Positions 5,607-12,277 of a stretch of DNA of 14,210 nt are shown here, piece by piece. The DNA lies in assembly GCA_016199025.1 (NCBI GenBank), contig JACQHM010000215.1:1-14210 (forward strand), read 5' to 3'. This DNA is from Candidatus Methylomirabilota bacterium. Its GTDB lineage: Bacteria; Methylomirabilota; Methylomirabilia; Methylomirabilales; JACQHM01. The notes beneath the pieces are model-generated. The model had not been told where the DNA came from. It saw only the letters and a list, made by a program, of their open reading frames with translations, and searched no databases. Every line of letters begins with the position of its first letter. Position 1 is the stretch's first letter. The translations under genes were made by a program, and so were the position numbers.

Positions 5607-7337
5607 ATGCACACGCAACGATACTCGACGGTTCTGATCGCGCTGCTGTTGGTCCCGTTGGCAGTTGGGGGGGGAGCGCCGGTCGCCTCGGCCCAGCAGC
5701 CTGGCGATCCCGGCCTGGAAGAACTGGTGTCGAACGTCTTTCCAGGCATTGTCACGGACACCATGCTGTTGGACACCGCTAAAGATCCCAACAACTGGAT
5801 CCTCTACGGGCGGGACTACTCCCACACCCGCTACAGCCCCTTGAGCGAGATCAACACCCAAACGGTCAGGCGCCTCGCCCCCAAATGGATCGTGTCCTTC
5901 GGGCAACTGGACAGCCAGGGGAGCCAGGCGATGGCTTTCAACGGGAACGTGTATGTGACCTCGTCCTACAACCACGCCTTTCGGGTGGATGGGGGGACCG
6001 GCCGGGTCGTCTGGCGCTACGACCACCCGCTGCCAGGTGATCTTGCTCCACACCTCTGCTGTGATGTGGTGAACCGGGGCGTAGCCCTCTACAAGGACAA
6101 GCTCTACATGGCCACCCTCGATGCCCATGTCGTGGCCCTTGATGCCAGTAGCGGTAGGGTTGTATGGGACAAGAAGGTTGGCGATTACACCTACGCGGAG
6201 AGTCTCACCGTGCTGCCGCTGGCTGTGAAGGGCAAGATCATCGTCGGCACCTCCGGGGCGGAGTTCGGGGTGCGGGGCTGGATCACGGCTCTAAACGCCG
6301 AGACCGGCGAAGAGGTGTGGAAGACCTATACCGTCCCAGGGCCTGGTGAGCCGGGTAACGAGACCTGGCCGGGCGAGTCCTGGAAGTACGGTGGGGGGTC
6401 GGCCTGGATCACCGGCTCGTATGACCCCGAACTGAACACCGTCTTCTGGGGGGTGGGTAACCCGGGGCCCTGGGACCGGCATGTCCGCCTGGGGGACAAC
6501 CTCTACACCAACTCGACCCTGGCGCTAGATCCCGATACGGGGAAGATCAAATACTGGTTCCAGTACACCCCCAACGACCCGTACGATTATGACGGGGTGA
6601 ACGAGGCGGTCCTGGCCAATGTCGAGGGCCGGAAGGTGTGGCTGCACGCCGATCGGAACGGCTATTTCTACGCCATTGACCGGACCAACGGCAAGTTCAT
6701 CTATGCCGTGCCTCTGGGGAAGATCAACTGGAACAAAGGCTTCACCAGGGAAGGGCGGCCGATCTTCAACTGGCCGGAGATGGACGTGGTCTATGACCGG
6801 GTGACCGAGGGGATCTACCCGGCCCTGTTCGGCGGGAAAGAGTGGAACCCTATGGCCTATAACCCCCACACCATGACCGTCTACGTGCCGGCTTATAGCG
6901 ACATGAGCACAGATTACCAGGCCAAAAAGCAGGAATGGCGACGTGGCGAGCTGTTCCTGGGGCTCAAGGTCATGCGATGGACGGGAGGTGGGGGTTCCTT
7001 GCGAGCCCTCGATGCCCGGAACGGTGAGCTCAAATGGGCCCACTCGAACCCGATGCCGTTCAGGAGCGGCATTCTGGTCACGGGCGGGAACCTGGTCTTC
7101 GCCGGTGACGTGGATGGCCACCTCATGGCCTTCGATGCCACCACCGGGCAGATGCTCTGGAAGTTCAACTGCGGCTCCGGCATCTATGGCGGGGCGACCA
7201 CCTACACGGTGGACGGCAGGCAGTACGTCTCCATCGTCGTAGGCTCGTCCGGTGCGAATGCGGAGAACACCAACAAGGAGTGGCTCAAGACCCACCAGAA
7301 AGGTGGCATGCTGATCACCTTTGGGTTGGTGGATTAA
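5607..7337 (+). CDS. PQQ-dependent alcohol dehydrogenase, lanthanide-type metal site
   Basis: A 576-residue periplasmic quinoprotein (type I, eight-bladed propeller, no fused cytochrome domain). ATG 5607 is chosen because AAGGAGG (5594-5600) ends six bases before it; an in-frame ATG at 5589 would place that site inside the gene. The signal peptide ends at about ASA-QQ (residues 28-31). Hallmarks in this numbering are the vicinal Cys151-Cys152 (PHLCCDVVNRG) that stack on PQQ, metal ligands Glu219 (SGAEFGVRG) and Asn285 (VGNPGPWD), and Asp327 as catalytic base in PYDYDGVN. Asp329, two residues on, is the extra carboxylate that marks lanthanide-using enzymes such as XoxF, ExaF and PedH; calcium MxaF has Ala there. 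Trp-rich propeller repeats such as WKFNCGSG follow. It oxidises an alcohol or aldehyde and passes electrons to a cytochrome c; substrate class is not determined. It has its own promoter and terminator. Confidence 0.92.
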   Translation: MHTQRYSTVLIALLLVPLAVGGGAPVASAQQPGDPGLEELVSNVFPGIVTDTMLLDTAKDPNNWILYGRDYSHTRYSPLSEINTQTVRRLAPKWIVSFGQLDSQGSQAMAFNGNVYVTSSYNHAFRVDGGTGRVVWRYDHPLPGDLAPHLCCDVVNRGVALYKDKLYMATLDAHVVALDASSGRVVWDKKVGDYTYAESLTVLPLAVKGKIIVGTSGAEFGVRGWITALNAETGEEVWKTYTVPGPGEPGNETWPGESWKYGGGSAWITGSYDPELNTVFWGVGNPGPWDRHVRLGDNLYTNSTLALDPDTGKIKYWFQYTPNDPYDYDGVNEAVLANVEGRKVWLHADRNGYFYAIDRTNGKFIYAVPLGKINWNKGFTREGRPIFNWPEMDVVYDRVTEGIYPALFGGKEWNPMAYNPHTMTVYVPAYSDMSTDYQAKKQEWRRGELFLGLKVMRWTGGGGSLRALDARNGELKWAHSNPMPFRSGILVTGGNLVFAGDVDGHLMAFDATTGQMLWKFNCGSGIYGGATTYTVDGRQYVSIVVGSSGANAENTNKEWLKTHQKGGMLITFGLVD

Positions 7338-7345
7338 GGTTCGCT

Positions 7346-7388
7346 GAGAGCGAGGGGTAGCACAGCCAGCGTGCTACCCCTCGCCCTC
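7346..7388 (+). terminator. Long perfect hairpin after the PQQ dehydrogenase
   Basis: Starting nine bases after the stop, GCGAGGGGTAGCAC (7350-7363) pairs perfectly with GTGCTACCCCTCGC (7371-7384) across a 7-base loop. Outer GAG/CTC adds three more pairs beyond one A-C mismatch. Only CTCTTG follows rather than a T run, so it may act as an inefficient intrinsic terminator, a bidirectional one or a 3' stabiliser. Confidence 0.75.
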
Positions 7389-7467
7389 TTGACGACCCGG
7401 CCCGCCCCAAAAGACTGCCACAACGGTCCACCCCTCGAATCTGCCTTCCTTCCCCCATTTTCAGAGG

Positions 7468-7496
7468 TTTACAGAAGTCGATTCGCATCGTATGAT
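7468..7496 (+). promoter_or_regulatory. Sigma70-type promoter for the SDR-VOC unit
   Basis: TTTACA (7468-7473), a 17-base spacer and TATGAT (7491-7496) each match consensus at five of six positions. Initiation near 7503 would give a leader of about 117 bases to the TTG start at 7620. The -10 is embedded in a palindrome (7488-7507). Confidence 0.7.
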
Positions 7497-7507
7497 GGAG
7501 GATACGA
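7488..7507. promoter_or_regulatory. Palindromic operator candidate over the SDR -10/start site
   Basis: TCGTAT (7488-7493) and ATACGA (7502-7507) are perfect inverted half-sites separated by eight bases. They cover the -10 and the predicted transcription start. A dyad of this size at this place is typical of a dimeric repressor site. No regulator gene is adjacent, so the binding protein is unknown. Confidence 0.45.
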
Positions 7508-7604
7508 CGGGCCACTATCGAGATGTTGTTGAAGGGAGGCGGGCGATCAAGACCTGTTCTGCCTAGAGCTTCCCAAGACCTATCATCGGACGGCACGGGC
7601 TGGG

Positions 7605-7614
7605 AAAGGAGGTG
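7605..7614 (+). promoter_or_regulatory. Strong ribosome binding site that fixes a TTG start
   Basis: AAAGGAGGTG is a near-perfect anti-16S match. It ends five bases before TTG at 7620, an ideal distance, but is 17 bases from the first in-frame ATG at 7632. The TTG is therefore the likely start of the SDR. Confidence 0.8.
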
Positions 7615-7619
7615 CGACC

Positions 7620-8435
7620 TTGACGGACCACATGGGCATCAACCTTCGCGGGTGGGCCTTGATCCTGGGGGCCTCCAGCGGCTTCGGCGAGGCGACAGGC
7701 CTGGCCCTGGCGGAAGCAGGCATGCATATCTTCGGCGTGCACCTGGATCGGAGGGCGACGCTTCCCAACGTGGAGCGGATCATCAGGGAGATCAAGGGGA
7801 TGGGGCAGGAGGCCGTCTTCTTTAACGGGAACGCCGCCGATCCCGACAAGCGGAAGGAGGTCCTGGATGAGATCGAGAAGATCCTGGAGAGGCGTGGAGA
7901 ACCCCAGGGGGTACAGGTCCTCCTCCACTCCTTAGCCTTCGGGACGCTGAAGCCCTACATCGCCGAAGACCCCAAAGATGCCATCACCCAGGCCCAGATG
8001 GACATGACCCTGGACGTCATGGCCCATAGCCTTGTCTACTGGGTCCAGGACCTGATAAGCCGCAAGCTCATGGGGCAGGGGGGCAGGGTCTTGGCCATGA
8101 CGTCTTCCGGCGGCTCGCGGGTCATCCCTACCTATGGCGCCGTCTCGGCGGCCAAGGCTGCGTTGGAATCCCACATCCGCCAACTGGCCATGGAGCTGGC
8201 CCCCTACGGGATCACCGTGAACGCCATCCGCGCCGGGGTGACGGATACGCCGAGCCTCCGCAAGATCCCCGGCCACGAACAATTGATCGAGATCTCCACA
8301 GCGCGGAACCCACACAAGCGCTTGACAACTCCCAAGGACGTGGCCGCCGCCATCGTTGCCCTCTCCCATCCCAACACCTCCTGGGTGACAGGGAACGTCA
8401 TCGGCGCCGATGGCGGGGAGGACATCGTCGCCTGA
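7620..8435 (+). CDS. SDR oxidoreductase, enoyl-ACP reductase (FabI/FabL)-like
   Basis: A 271-residue NAD(P)H-dependent short-chain dehydrogenase/reductase. The dinucleotide loop is GASSGFG (17-23). HSLAFG (103-108) is like the HSIAF segment of FabI. The catalytic region has Ser162/163 and YGAVSAAK (172-179), a Tyr-x6-Lys spacing that marks enoyl-ACP reductases instead of the Tyr-x3-Lys of classical SDRs. The C-terminus GNVIGADGGEDIV matches the family's G-x-DGG end. The likely role is reduction of an enoyl-thioester in fatty-acid synthesis or degradation; a specialised reductase on another substrate is possible because no fab genes surround it. The start is TTG, set by the ribosome site at 7605-7614. 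A VOC gene follows after 53 bases, probably on the same transcript. Confidence 0.85.
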   Translation: MTDHMGINLRGWALILGASSGFGEATGLALAEAGMHIFGVHLDRRATLPNVERIIREIKGMGQEAVFFNGNAADPDKRKEVLDEIEKILERRGEPQGVQVLLHSLAFGTLKPYIAEDPKDAITQAQMDMTLDVMAHSLVYWVQDLISRKLMGQGGRVLAMTSSGGSRVIPTYGAVSAAKAALESHIRQLAMELAPYGITVNAIRAGVTDTPSLRKIPGHEQLIEISTARNPHKRLTTPKDVAAAIVALSHPNTSWVTGNVIGADGGEDIVA

Positions 8436-8488
8436 CCACAGCCGCATCAAGTTGTAGAAGGAGACTTAAGGATCTGTAAGGAGGGAAG

Positions 8489-8902
8489 ATGCGAGAGGAC
8501 CTTCCCGTGTACCGTATGGGGCACGTTGCCCTGAACGTGACCGATTTAGCCCGATCGGAAAAGTTTTATGTCGAGCTCCTCGGCATGCGGCCCGTCTGGA
8601 GGAGTGAGGGAGAGATCGTTTTCTTAGAGTGCGGGAACGATGATCTTGCCCTCATCCAGCTCCCGAAAGCCCGGGGGGAGGCGTATTCACAGCATCAGCC
8701 CTTCCAGTTCCTGAACCACATCGGCTTTCGGGTCAGGACGAAAGAGGCGGTGGACCAAGCGGCCGAGGCGATTCGCTCCAAAGGCATCGTCATCCAAGAC
8801 GGCCCTCGAGACCACCGGGACGGGAGCCGTTCCTTCTACTTCGAGGACCCTGACGGGAACTCCATCCAGATCCTCTGGGACCCCCGCCGCGAATCCCCAT
8901 GA
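8489..8902 (+). CDS. VOC family (glyoxalase/dioxygenase fold) protein
   Basis: A 137-residue single-unit vicinal-oxygen-chelate protein with two beta-alpha-beta-beta-beta modules. Module one starts at GHVALNVTDLARSEKFYVEL and module two at NHIGFRVRTKE, ending with FYFEDPDGNSIQILW. Potential metal ligands His12 and His77 are present, and Glu47 (VFLECG) sits where the first module often supplies an acid. The usual final Glu of the IEL motif is Gln127. It could be a glyoxalase I-like lyase, epimerase, dioxygenase or binding protein; the Gln makes a classical four-ligand site uncertain. AAGGAGGGAAG precedes the ATG closely. It lies downstream of the SDR on the same strand and converges on the cytochrome gene. 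Confidence 0.87.
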   Translation: MREDLPVYRMGHVALNVTDLARSEKFYVELLGMRPVWRSEGEIVFLECGNDDLALIQLPKARGEAYSQHQPFQFLNHIGFRVRTKEAVDQAAEAIRSKGIVIQDGPRDHRDGSRSFYFEDPDGNSIQILWDPRRESP

Positions 8903-8996
8903 ACGTCAGTGTTCCGCCGGACGCCTCCATAGGGGGAGTTCCCGGAGAGGGCCGCCTGTTTCTGTTCCGCCTCTTCCTTTAGGATCGGATGAGGGT

Positions 8997-9028
8997 AGCG
9001 ATGCCCGAAGGCTCTACCGGGATCTGCT
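8997..9028. terminator. Possible hairpin between convergent genes
   Basis: In the 153-base gap between VOC and cytochrome c genes, AGC-GAT-CCCG (8997-9007, one bulged G) can pair with CGGG-ATC-GCT (9018-9028, one bulged T) over a 10-base loop. No T run follows on either strand, so a role as a shared terminator is only a guess. Nothing else recognisable lies in this gap. Confidence 0.25.
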
Positions 9029-9055
9029 CCACAGGGAGGGGGTATTGGAACGACG

Positions 9056-9463
9056 CTAATCTTTTGCGTCCGAGAGGGAGAGGATGTAGGCCACCAGCTT
9101 CCAGATCTGCTCGTCGGTGAGCCTACCTTTAAATCCTGGCATCTTGCTCTGACCGTCGGCCATGACTTTGAACAAAAAGTCCTTATCGAGTTGCCGGCCT
9201 CTGAGTTTCGGACCCAATTTAGGCCTCCCCTCCTGCCCGTGGCAGTAGAAGGTGCAGTTCCTGTTGTAGATGGCCGCCCCTTCCTGGATCACCGCCGGGT
9301 CTTTGAGATCAACCTGGGGAGTGTTCCCGCCGGCCTGTTGGGCTTCTGCCAGGGTCGGCCACCCGATGATCGCTGGATCATCCCCTGAGAGGGGCACCAG
9401 GGTGAAGAGCATGGTGAGCCCCACCAGGATGGTCCCCACAATCCACCGTTGCTGTCGTTGCAC
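9056..9463 (-). CDS. Secreted monohaem cytochrome c with CxxxCH motif
   Basis: A 135-residue class I cytochrome c. Residues 7-26 form a hydrophobic signal or anchor segment followed by LAEAQQ, a plausible cleavage site near 39-42. The haem site is NCTFYCHG: Cys70, Cys74, His75, with three residues between the cysteines where nearly all c-type cytochromes have two. The distal ligand is Met108 in KMPGF, and the C-terminal helix TDEQIWKLVAYILSL closes the fold. The start is GTG 9463 with AAAGGAGG (minus strand of 9478-9471) upstream. It lies 45 bases after thrB on the same strand, and may be read from the thrB promoter. Its likely role is periplasmic electron transfer. The quinoprotein dehydrogenase encoded 1.7 kb away is a possible donor, though that pairing is inferred. 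Confidence 0.88.
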   Translation of the reverse strand: MQRQQRWIVGTILVGLTMLFTLVPLSGDDPAIIGWPTLAEAQQAGGNTPQVDLKDPAVIQEGAAIYNRNCTFYCHGQEGRPKLGPKLRGRQLDKDFLFKVMADGQSKMPGFKGRLTDEQIWKLVAYILSLSDAKD

Positions 9464-9508
9464 CGCGAATCCTCCTTTCCATGGATGAGGTTGCCTAACG
9501 TTCAGCCG

Positions 9509-10417
9509 TTAGTCGAAAGAGATGAGGCCTTGCCGGTCCACTTCTAGGACGAGAGAGGAGGCAACAATCCCGAACCGGCTTCTCCATAACTCACGCATCT
9601 TCTCGCCGATCTCCTCGCCTTCACCCTTCGCTAAGGCGATGATGGTGGAGCCGGCCCCGCTCAAGAAACAGGCCAGGGCCCCTCTTTTCAGTCCCTCCTC
9701 CATGACCTCTAGCATCCCAGGGAGGAGCTTCGCCCGGTAGGGCTGGTGAAGGCGGTCCTTGGCCCCTTCGGCCAACAGATCCAATCGTCCTGTGACAAAG
9801 CCGGCCAGCATCAGAGCCTGGCGGCTTAAGTTGAAGACAGCGTCACGTAATGGAACTTCGTTGGGGAGGATCCTTCGGGCCTCTCTGGTGGGGATCTCGA
9901 CAGCGGGGATCACCGCCACGGCCTTAATCCCCTCCGGGAAGGGGAGCTGGACGTAAAGGACCTGCCCCTCGACCAAGGCAGAAGCGGTGAAGCCGCCCAA
10001 AAGCGAGGGGGTGACGTTGTCGGGATGTCCCTCGAAGCTGACGGCGAGCTTGAGGATCGCTTCGGGCGGGAGGTTGGTTCCGGCCAGCTTGGCGGCCGCA
10101 ACGATCCCCCCCAGGATGGCCGTCCCGCTGGATCCTAAGCCTCTCTTCAACGGGATCTGGTTCTTCAATCGAAGCCTGAGGCCCTTGGGATGGTAACCGA
10201 TCTGTTCGAAAGCAGCTAGGGCGGCGCGAGAGGCCAGATTCTTCGTCCCATCCCTCGTTAAGGTTTCACTCCCTTCCCCTTCCACGGTCAGCGTGATCCC
10301 ATGCTCCGCTTCCTCCAATTCCAGGGTATTGTAAAGGGAGAGGGCAAGCCCCAACGTATCGAACCCGGGCCCCAGATTCGCCGTCGAAGCCGGCACCCGC
10401 ACCACCACTTTCTTCAT
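9509..10417 (-). CDS. thrB: Homoserine kinase
   Basis: A 302-residue GHMP-family kinase that phosphorylates L-homoserine with ATP in threonine synthesis (cytoplasm). All three family motifs are present: VRVPASTANLGPGFD (6-20), the phosphate loop PLKRGLGSSGTA (89-100) and FLSGAGSTI (251-259), along with EGHPDNV (129-135). The P-loop reads GSSGTA where GSSAA is common, a mild variation. Length is normal for ThrB. The ATG at 10417 is preceded by GGGAGG and by a promoter at 10483-10455. No thrA, thrC or hom is in the window. The gene is divergent from proC, so two amino-acid biosynthesis units share one control region. Confidence in the function is high. Confidence 0.95.
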   Translation of the reverse strand: MKKVVVRVPASTANLGPGFDTLGLALSLYNTLELEEAEHGITLTVEGEGSETLTRDGTKNLASRAALAAFEQIGYHPKGLRLRLKNQIPLKRGLGSSGTAILGGIVAAAKLAGTNLPPEAILKLAVSFEGHPDNVTPSLLGGFTASALVEGQVLYVQLPFPEGIKAVAVIPAVEIPTREARRILPNEVPLRDAVFNLSRQALMLAGFVTGRLDLLAEGAKDRLHQPYRAKLLPGMLEVMEEGLKRGALACFLSGAGSTIIALAKGEGEEIGEKMRELWRSRFGIVASSLVLEVDRQGLISFD

Positions 10418-10454
10418 CGACGCCTCCCTTGGTTTATGTCAGGTGATGGAGTCC

Positions 10455-10483
10455 ACTATAGCCCAACTGATCGGATGGGGCAA
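10455..10483 (-). promoter_or_regulatory. Promoter for thrB (and probably the cytochrome gene)
   Basis: On the minus strand TTGCCC (10483-10478), 17 bases and TATAGT (10460-10455). The -10 matches five of six and the -35 four of six consensus positions. A start near 10448 gives a leader of about 30 bases to thrB. Confidence 0.6.
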
Positions 10484-10509
10484 GTCGAAAGCAGCCATCT
10501 TGAATTCCC

Positions 10510-10538
10510 TTGACTTCGTGGGCCCTCCTCGGTATAAC
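10510..10538 (+). promoter_or_regulatory. Promoter for the proC-yggT-divIVA-yggU operon
   Basis: TTGACT (10510-10515), a 17-base spacer and TATAAC (10533-10538), each five of six to consensus. The TTG of the -35 is also an in-frame start codon that would lengthen ProC by 18 residues; its promoter role argues against that start. Initiation near 10545 leaves a leader of about 19 bases. Confidence 0.75.
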
Positions 10539-10563
10539 ACCCTTAAGCGGACGGGGAGGCTGG

Positions 10564-11382
10564 ATGATCGAGGGAAAAAGGATCGGCTTCATCGGTGCCG
10601 GGAACATGGCCGAGGCCCTGACCCGGGGCCTGTTGAAGGCTCGCCTGTGTTCGTCGGAGGCGATCTTTGCCTCGGATGTGAAGGAGGACCGCCTCCGGAT
10701 CTTCGAAGAGGCTTTCGCTATCCAGACGTTCCGGGAGAACGCCCAGGTGGCGGCTCGGGCGGAGATCCTGCTGTTGGCCGTGAAACCTCAAGACATGGGA
10801 GCGGTCCTGGAAGGCTTGACCCCCTTCGTGGATGAAACAAAGACCCTGATCTCCATCGCCGCGGGGGTCCCGATCGCCTTCATCGCCCAACGGCTGGCGA
10901 AGAAAGCGAGGATCATCCGGGTCATGCCCAACACCCCTGCCTTGGTTCTGGAAGGTGCGGCGGGGATCGCGAAGGGTGAACACGCGACGGAGGAGGACCT
11001 CGCCATCGCCCTCCAGATCTTTCAGGCGGTGGGGAGGGCGGTGGTCGTGGAGGAGAGGCTCCTGGACGCCGTCACCGGATTAAGCGGGAGCGGCCCGGCC
11101 TACGTGGCCGTTGTCGTCGAGGGGTTAGCCGACGGCGGGGTTCGGATGGGGCTCCCCCGGGACGTGGCTTTGACCCTGGCGACCCAGACGGTTCTCGGGA
11201 CGGCGCGGATGATCCTGGAGGGGAAGAAAGCCCCGGCAGAGCTGAAAGACATGGTGGCCTCGCCAGGGGGGACGACCATCGCCGGGCTCCACGCGTTAGA
11301 GCGGGGGGGCCTCCGGGCGGCGTTGATGGACGCTGTGGAAGCGGCGACCAGGCGTTCCCAAGAATTGGGAAAGAACGGCTGA
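10564..11382 (+). CDS. proC: Pyrroline-5-carboxylate reductase
   Basis: A 272-residue enzyme, the normal ProC length, catalysing the last step of proline synthesis (P5C to L-proline with NAD(P)H). The N-terminal Rossmann motif is GFIGAGNMA (8-16), followed by AVKPQ (72-76) and VMPNTP (120-125). The C-terminal substrate/dimer region has VTGLSGSGPAYV (170-181) and SPGGTTIAGL (233-242). ATG 10564 is chosen for length, for the GGAGG at 10555-10559 and because the longer TTG start overlaps the promoter. It heads a tight cluster: yggT begins three bases after its stop. This order is conserved in many bacteria, where yggS, yggT, divIVA/sepF and yggU genes neighbour proC. Confidence 0.95.
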   Translation: MIEGKRIGFIGAGNMAEALTRGLLKARLCSSEAIFASDVKEDRLRIFEEAFAIQTFRENAQVAARAEILLLAVKPQDMGAVLEGLTPFVDETKTLISIAAGVPIAFIAQRLAKKARIIRVMPNTPALVLEGAAGIAKGEHATEEDLAIALQIFQAVGRAVVVEERLLDAVTGLSGSGPAYVAVVVEGLADGGVRMGLPRDVALTLATQTVLGTARMILEGKKAPAELKDMVASPGGTTIAGLHALERGGLRAALMDAVEAATRRSQELGKNG

Positions 11383-11385
11383 GAG

Positions 11386-11682
11386 ATGTTCCTCATTGCC
11401 AATTTGCTCGATGCGGTTGCCTTCATCTTGGACAAGCTTCTGTGGCTCTACATGTGGGTCATCATCATCCGGGCCTTGATCTCCTGGGTGAACCCGGATC
11501 CGTGGAATCCTCTTGTCCAGTTCCTCTACCGTGCCACGGAGCCGGTCCTCCAGCCGATCCGGCGCCTCCTCCCCATGACCTTCAGCCTGGATATTTCCCC
11601 GGTCATCGCCATCTTCGGGATCTATTTTCTTCAGATCTTCCTTGTCCGCTCGCTCTATCAGCTCGCCAACCTCTTCAGGTGA
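11386..11682 (+). CDS. yggT: YggT family membrane protein
   Basis: A 98-residue small integral membrane protein with two hydrophobic helices, about 3-30 and 70-95. Between them is the conserved segment RALISWVNPDPWNPL followed by TEPVLQPIRRLLP and then LDISPVIA, the YggT signature. Family members are linked to cell envelope shape, division and osmotic tolerance; a precise molecular role is not established. It lies three bases after proC and ten bases before divIVA, so it is an internal gene of the operon. The start ATG directly follows the proC end, where GGCTGAGAG provides only a weak ribosome site, suggesting coupling to proC translation. Confidence 0.92.
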   Translation: MFLIANLLDAVAFILDKLLWLYMWVIIIRALISWVNPDPWNPLVQFLYRATEPVLQPIRRLLPMTFSLDISPVIAIFGIYFLQIFLVRSLYQLANLFR

Positions 11683-11692
11683 CGGAGGAGCA

Positions 11693-12277
11693 ATGAACCA
11701 ACTGACCCCCCTTGACATCACCCAGCGTGAGTTCGGTAAGGCCCTGCGGGGCTTCGACCCCAGGGAGGTGAAGGCCTTCCTGGAGGAGGTCTCCCAGGAG
11801 CTGGAACGGTTCGTCCTGGAGAACGCTGAGCTTTCTGAGCGGATCCGAAAGCTAGAAGGGGAGCTTCGCGCCTACCATGAGCGGGAGGAGGCCTTGAAAA
11901 ATACCCTCCTGACGGCCCAGCGTCTCACCGAGACCTTGAAGGAAAGCGCCAAGCGAGAGGCAGAGCTTCTCGTCAAAGAAGCGGAGCTCAAGGCTGAGCG
12001 GGTCCTCGAGCAGGCCCAACAGCGCCTCACCCGCGTCCAGGTGGAGATCATGGAGTTGGAGCGCCAAAAGAACCTCTTCCAGGCCAAACTCCGCTCCGCG
12101 ATCAAGCTGCACCTGGACCTCCTGGAGGCCGATGCCGAGAAGGAGGCTCATCGGGAGGCGAGGCGATCTGAAGGCCCCCCCCGATCGGCGGAAGCAGCCA
12201 CCAGGGCCACCGCCGAACCTCCTCAGAGGCCCGTCCCCAATGTCGGTCAACCTGGACCTCCGCCAAAACGGCCCTGA
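11693..12277 (+). CDS. divIVA: DivIVA domain protein
   Basis: A 194-residue cytoplasmic coiled-coil protein. The N-terminal membrane-curvature-binding segment reads LTPLDITQREFGKALRGFDP (4-23), with the family's REVKAFLEEV next. A long heptad-rich coiled coil covers about 33-150, and the last 40 residues are a Pro/Ala/Arg-rich tail likely disordered. DivIVA proteins gather at poles or septa and recruit division or growth factors. ATG 11693 is chosen because GGAGGAG (11684-11690) sits just upstream; the open frame extends back into yggT without a ribosome site. Its 3' end overlaps yggU by 38 bases. The assignment to the family is firm; the partner proteins are unknown. Confidence 0.9.
   Translation: MNQLTPLDITQREFGKALRGFDPREVKAFLEEVSQELERFVLENAELSERIRKLEGELRAYHEREEALKNTLLTAQRLTETLKESAKREAELLVKEAELKAERVLEQAQQRLTRVQVEIMELERQKNLFQAKLRSAIKLHLDLLEADAEKEAHREARRSEGPPRSAEAATRATAEPPQRPVPNVGQPGPPPKRP

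Noticed and set aside
5520..7295. Long minus-strand open frames opposite the PQQ dehydrogenase
   Set aside because: They are antisense shadows of a strongly conserved gene, with Pro/Gly/Val-rich composition and no domain pattern.
5607..7337. Naming the dehydrogenase xoxF
   Set aside because: The metal site fits, but XoxF-specific partners and a methanol-type substrate context are missing; ExaF/PedH-like or other PQQ-ADH clades share the same signature.
7523..7825. 100-residue frame beginning in the SDR leader
   Set aside because: It lacks a good ribosome site and mostly overlaps the SDR in a different frame with no protein-like features; a short leader peptide is not supported.
9495..9512. 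CTAACG-N6-CGTTAG inverted repeat between thrB and the cytochrome gene
   Set aside because: Six pairs with a six-base loop, no T run and overlap with the thrB stop are too little to call a terminator or operator.
10510..10563. TTG start adding 18 residues to ProC
   Set aside because: The TTG is the -35 of a good promoter, the added residues are not ProC-like, and ATG 10564 gives the normal length.
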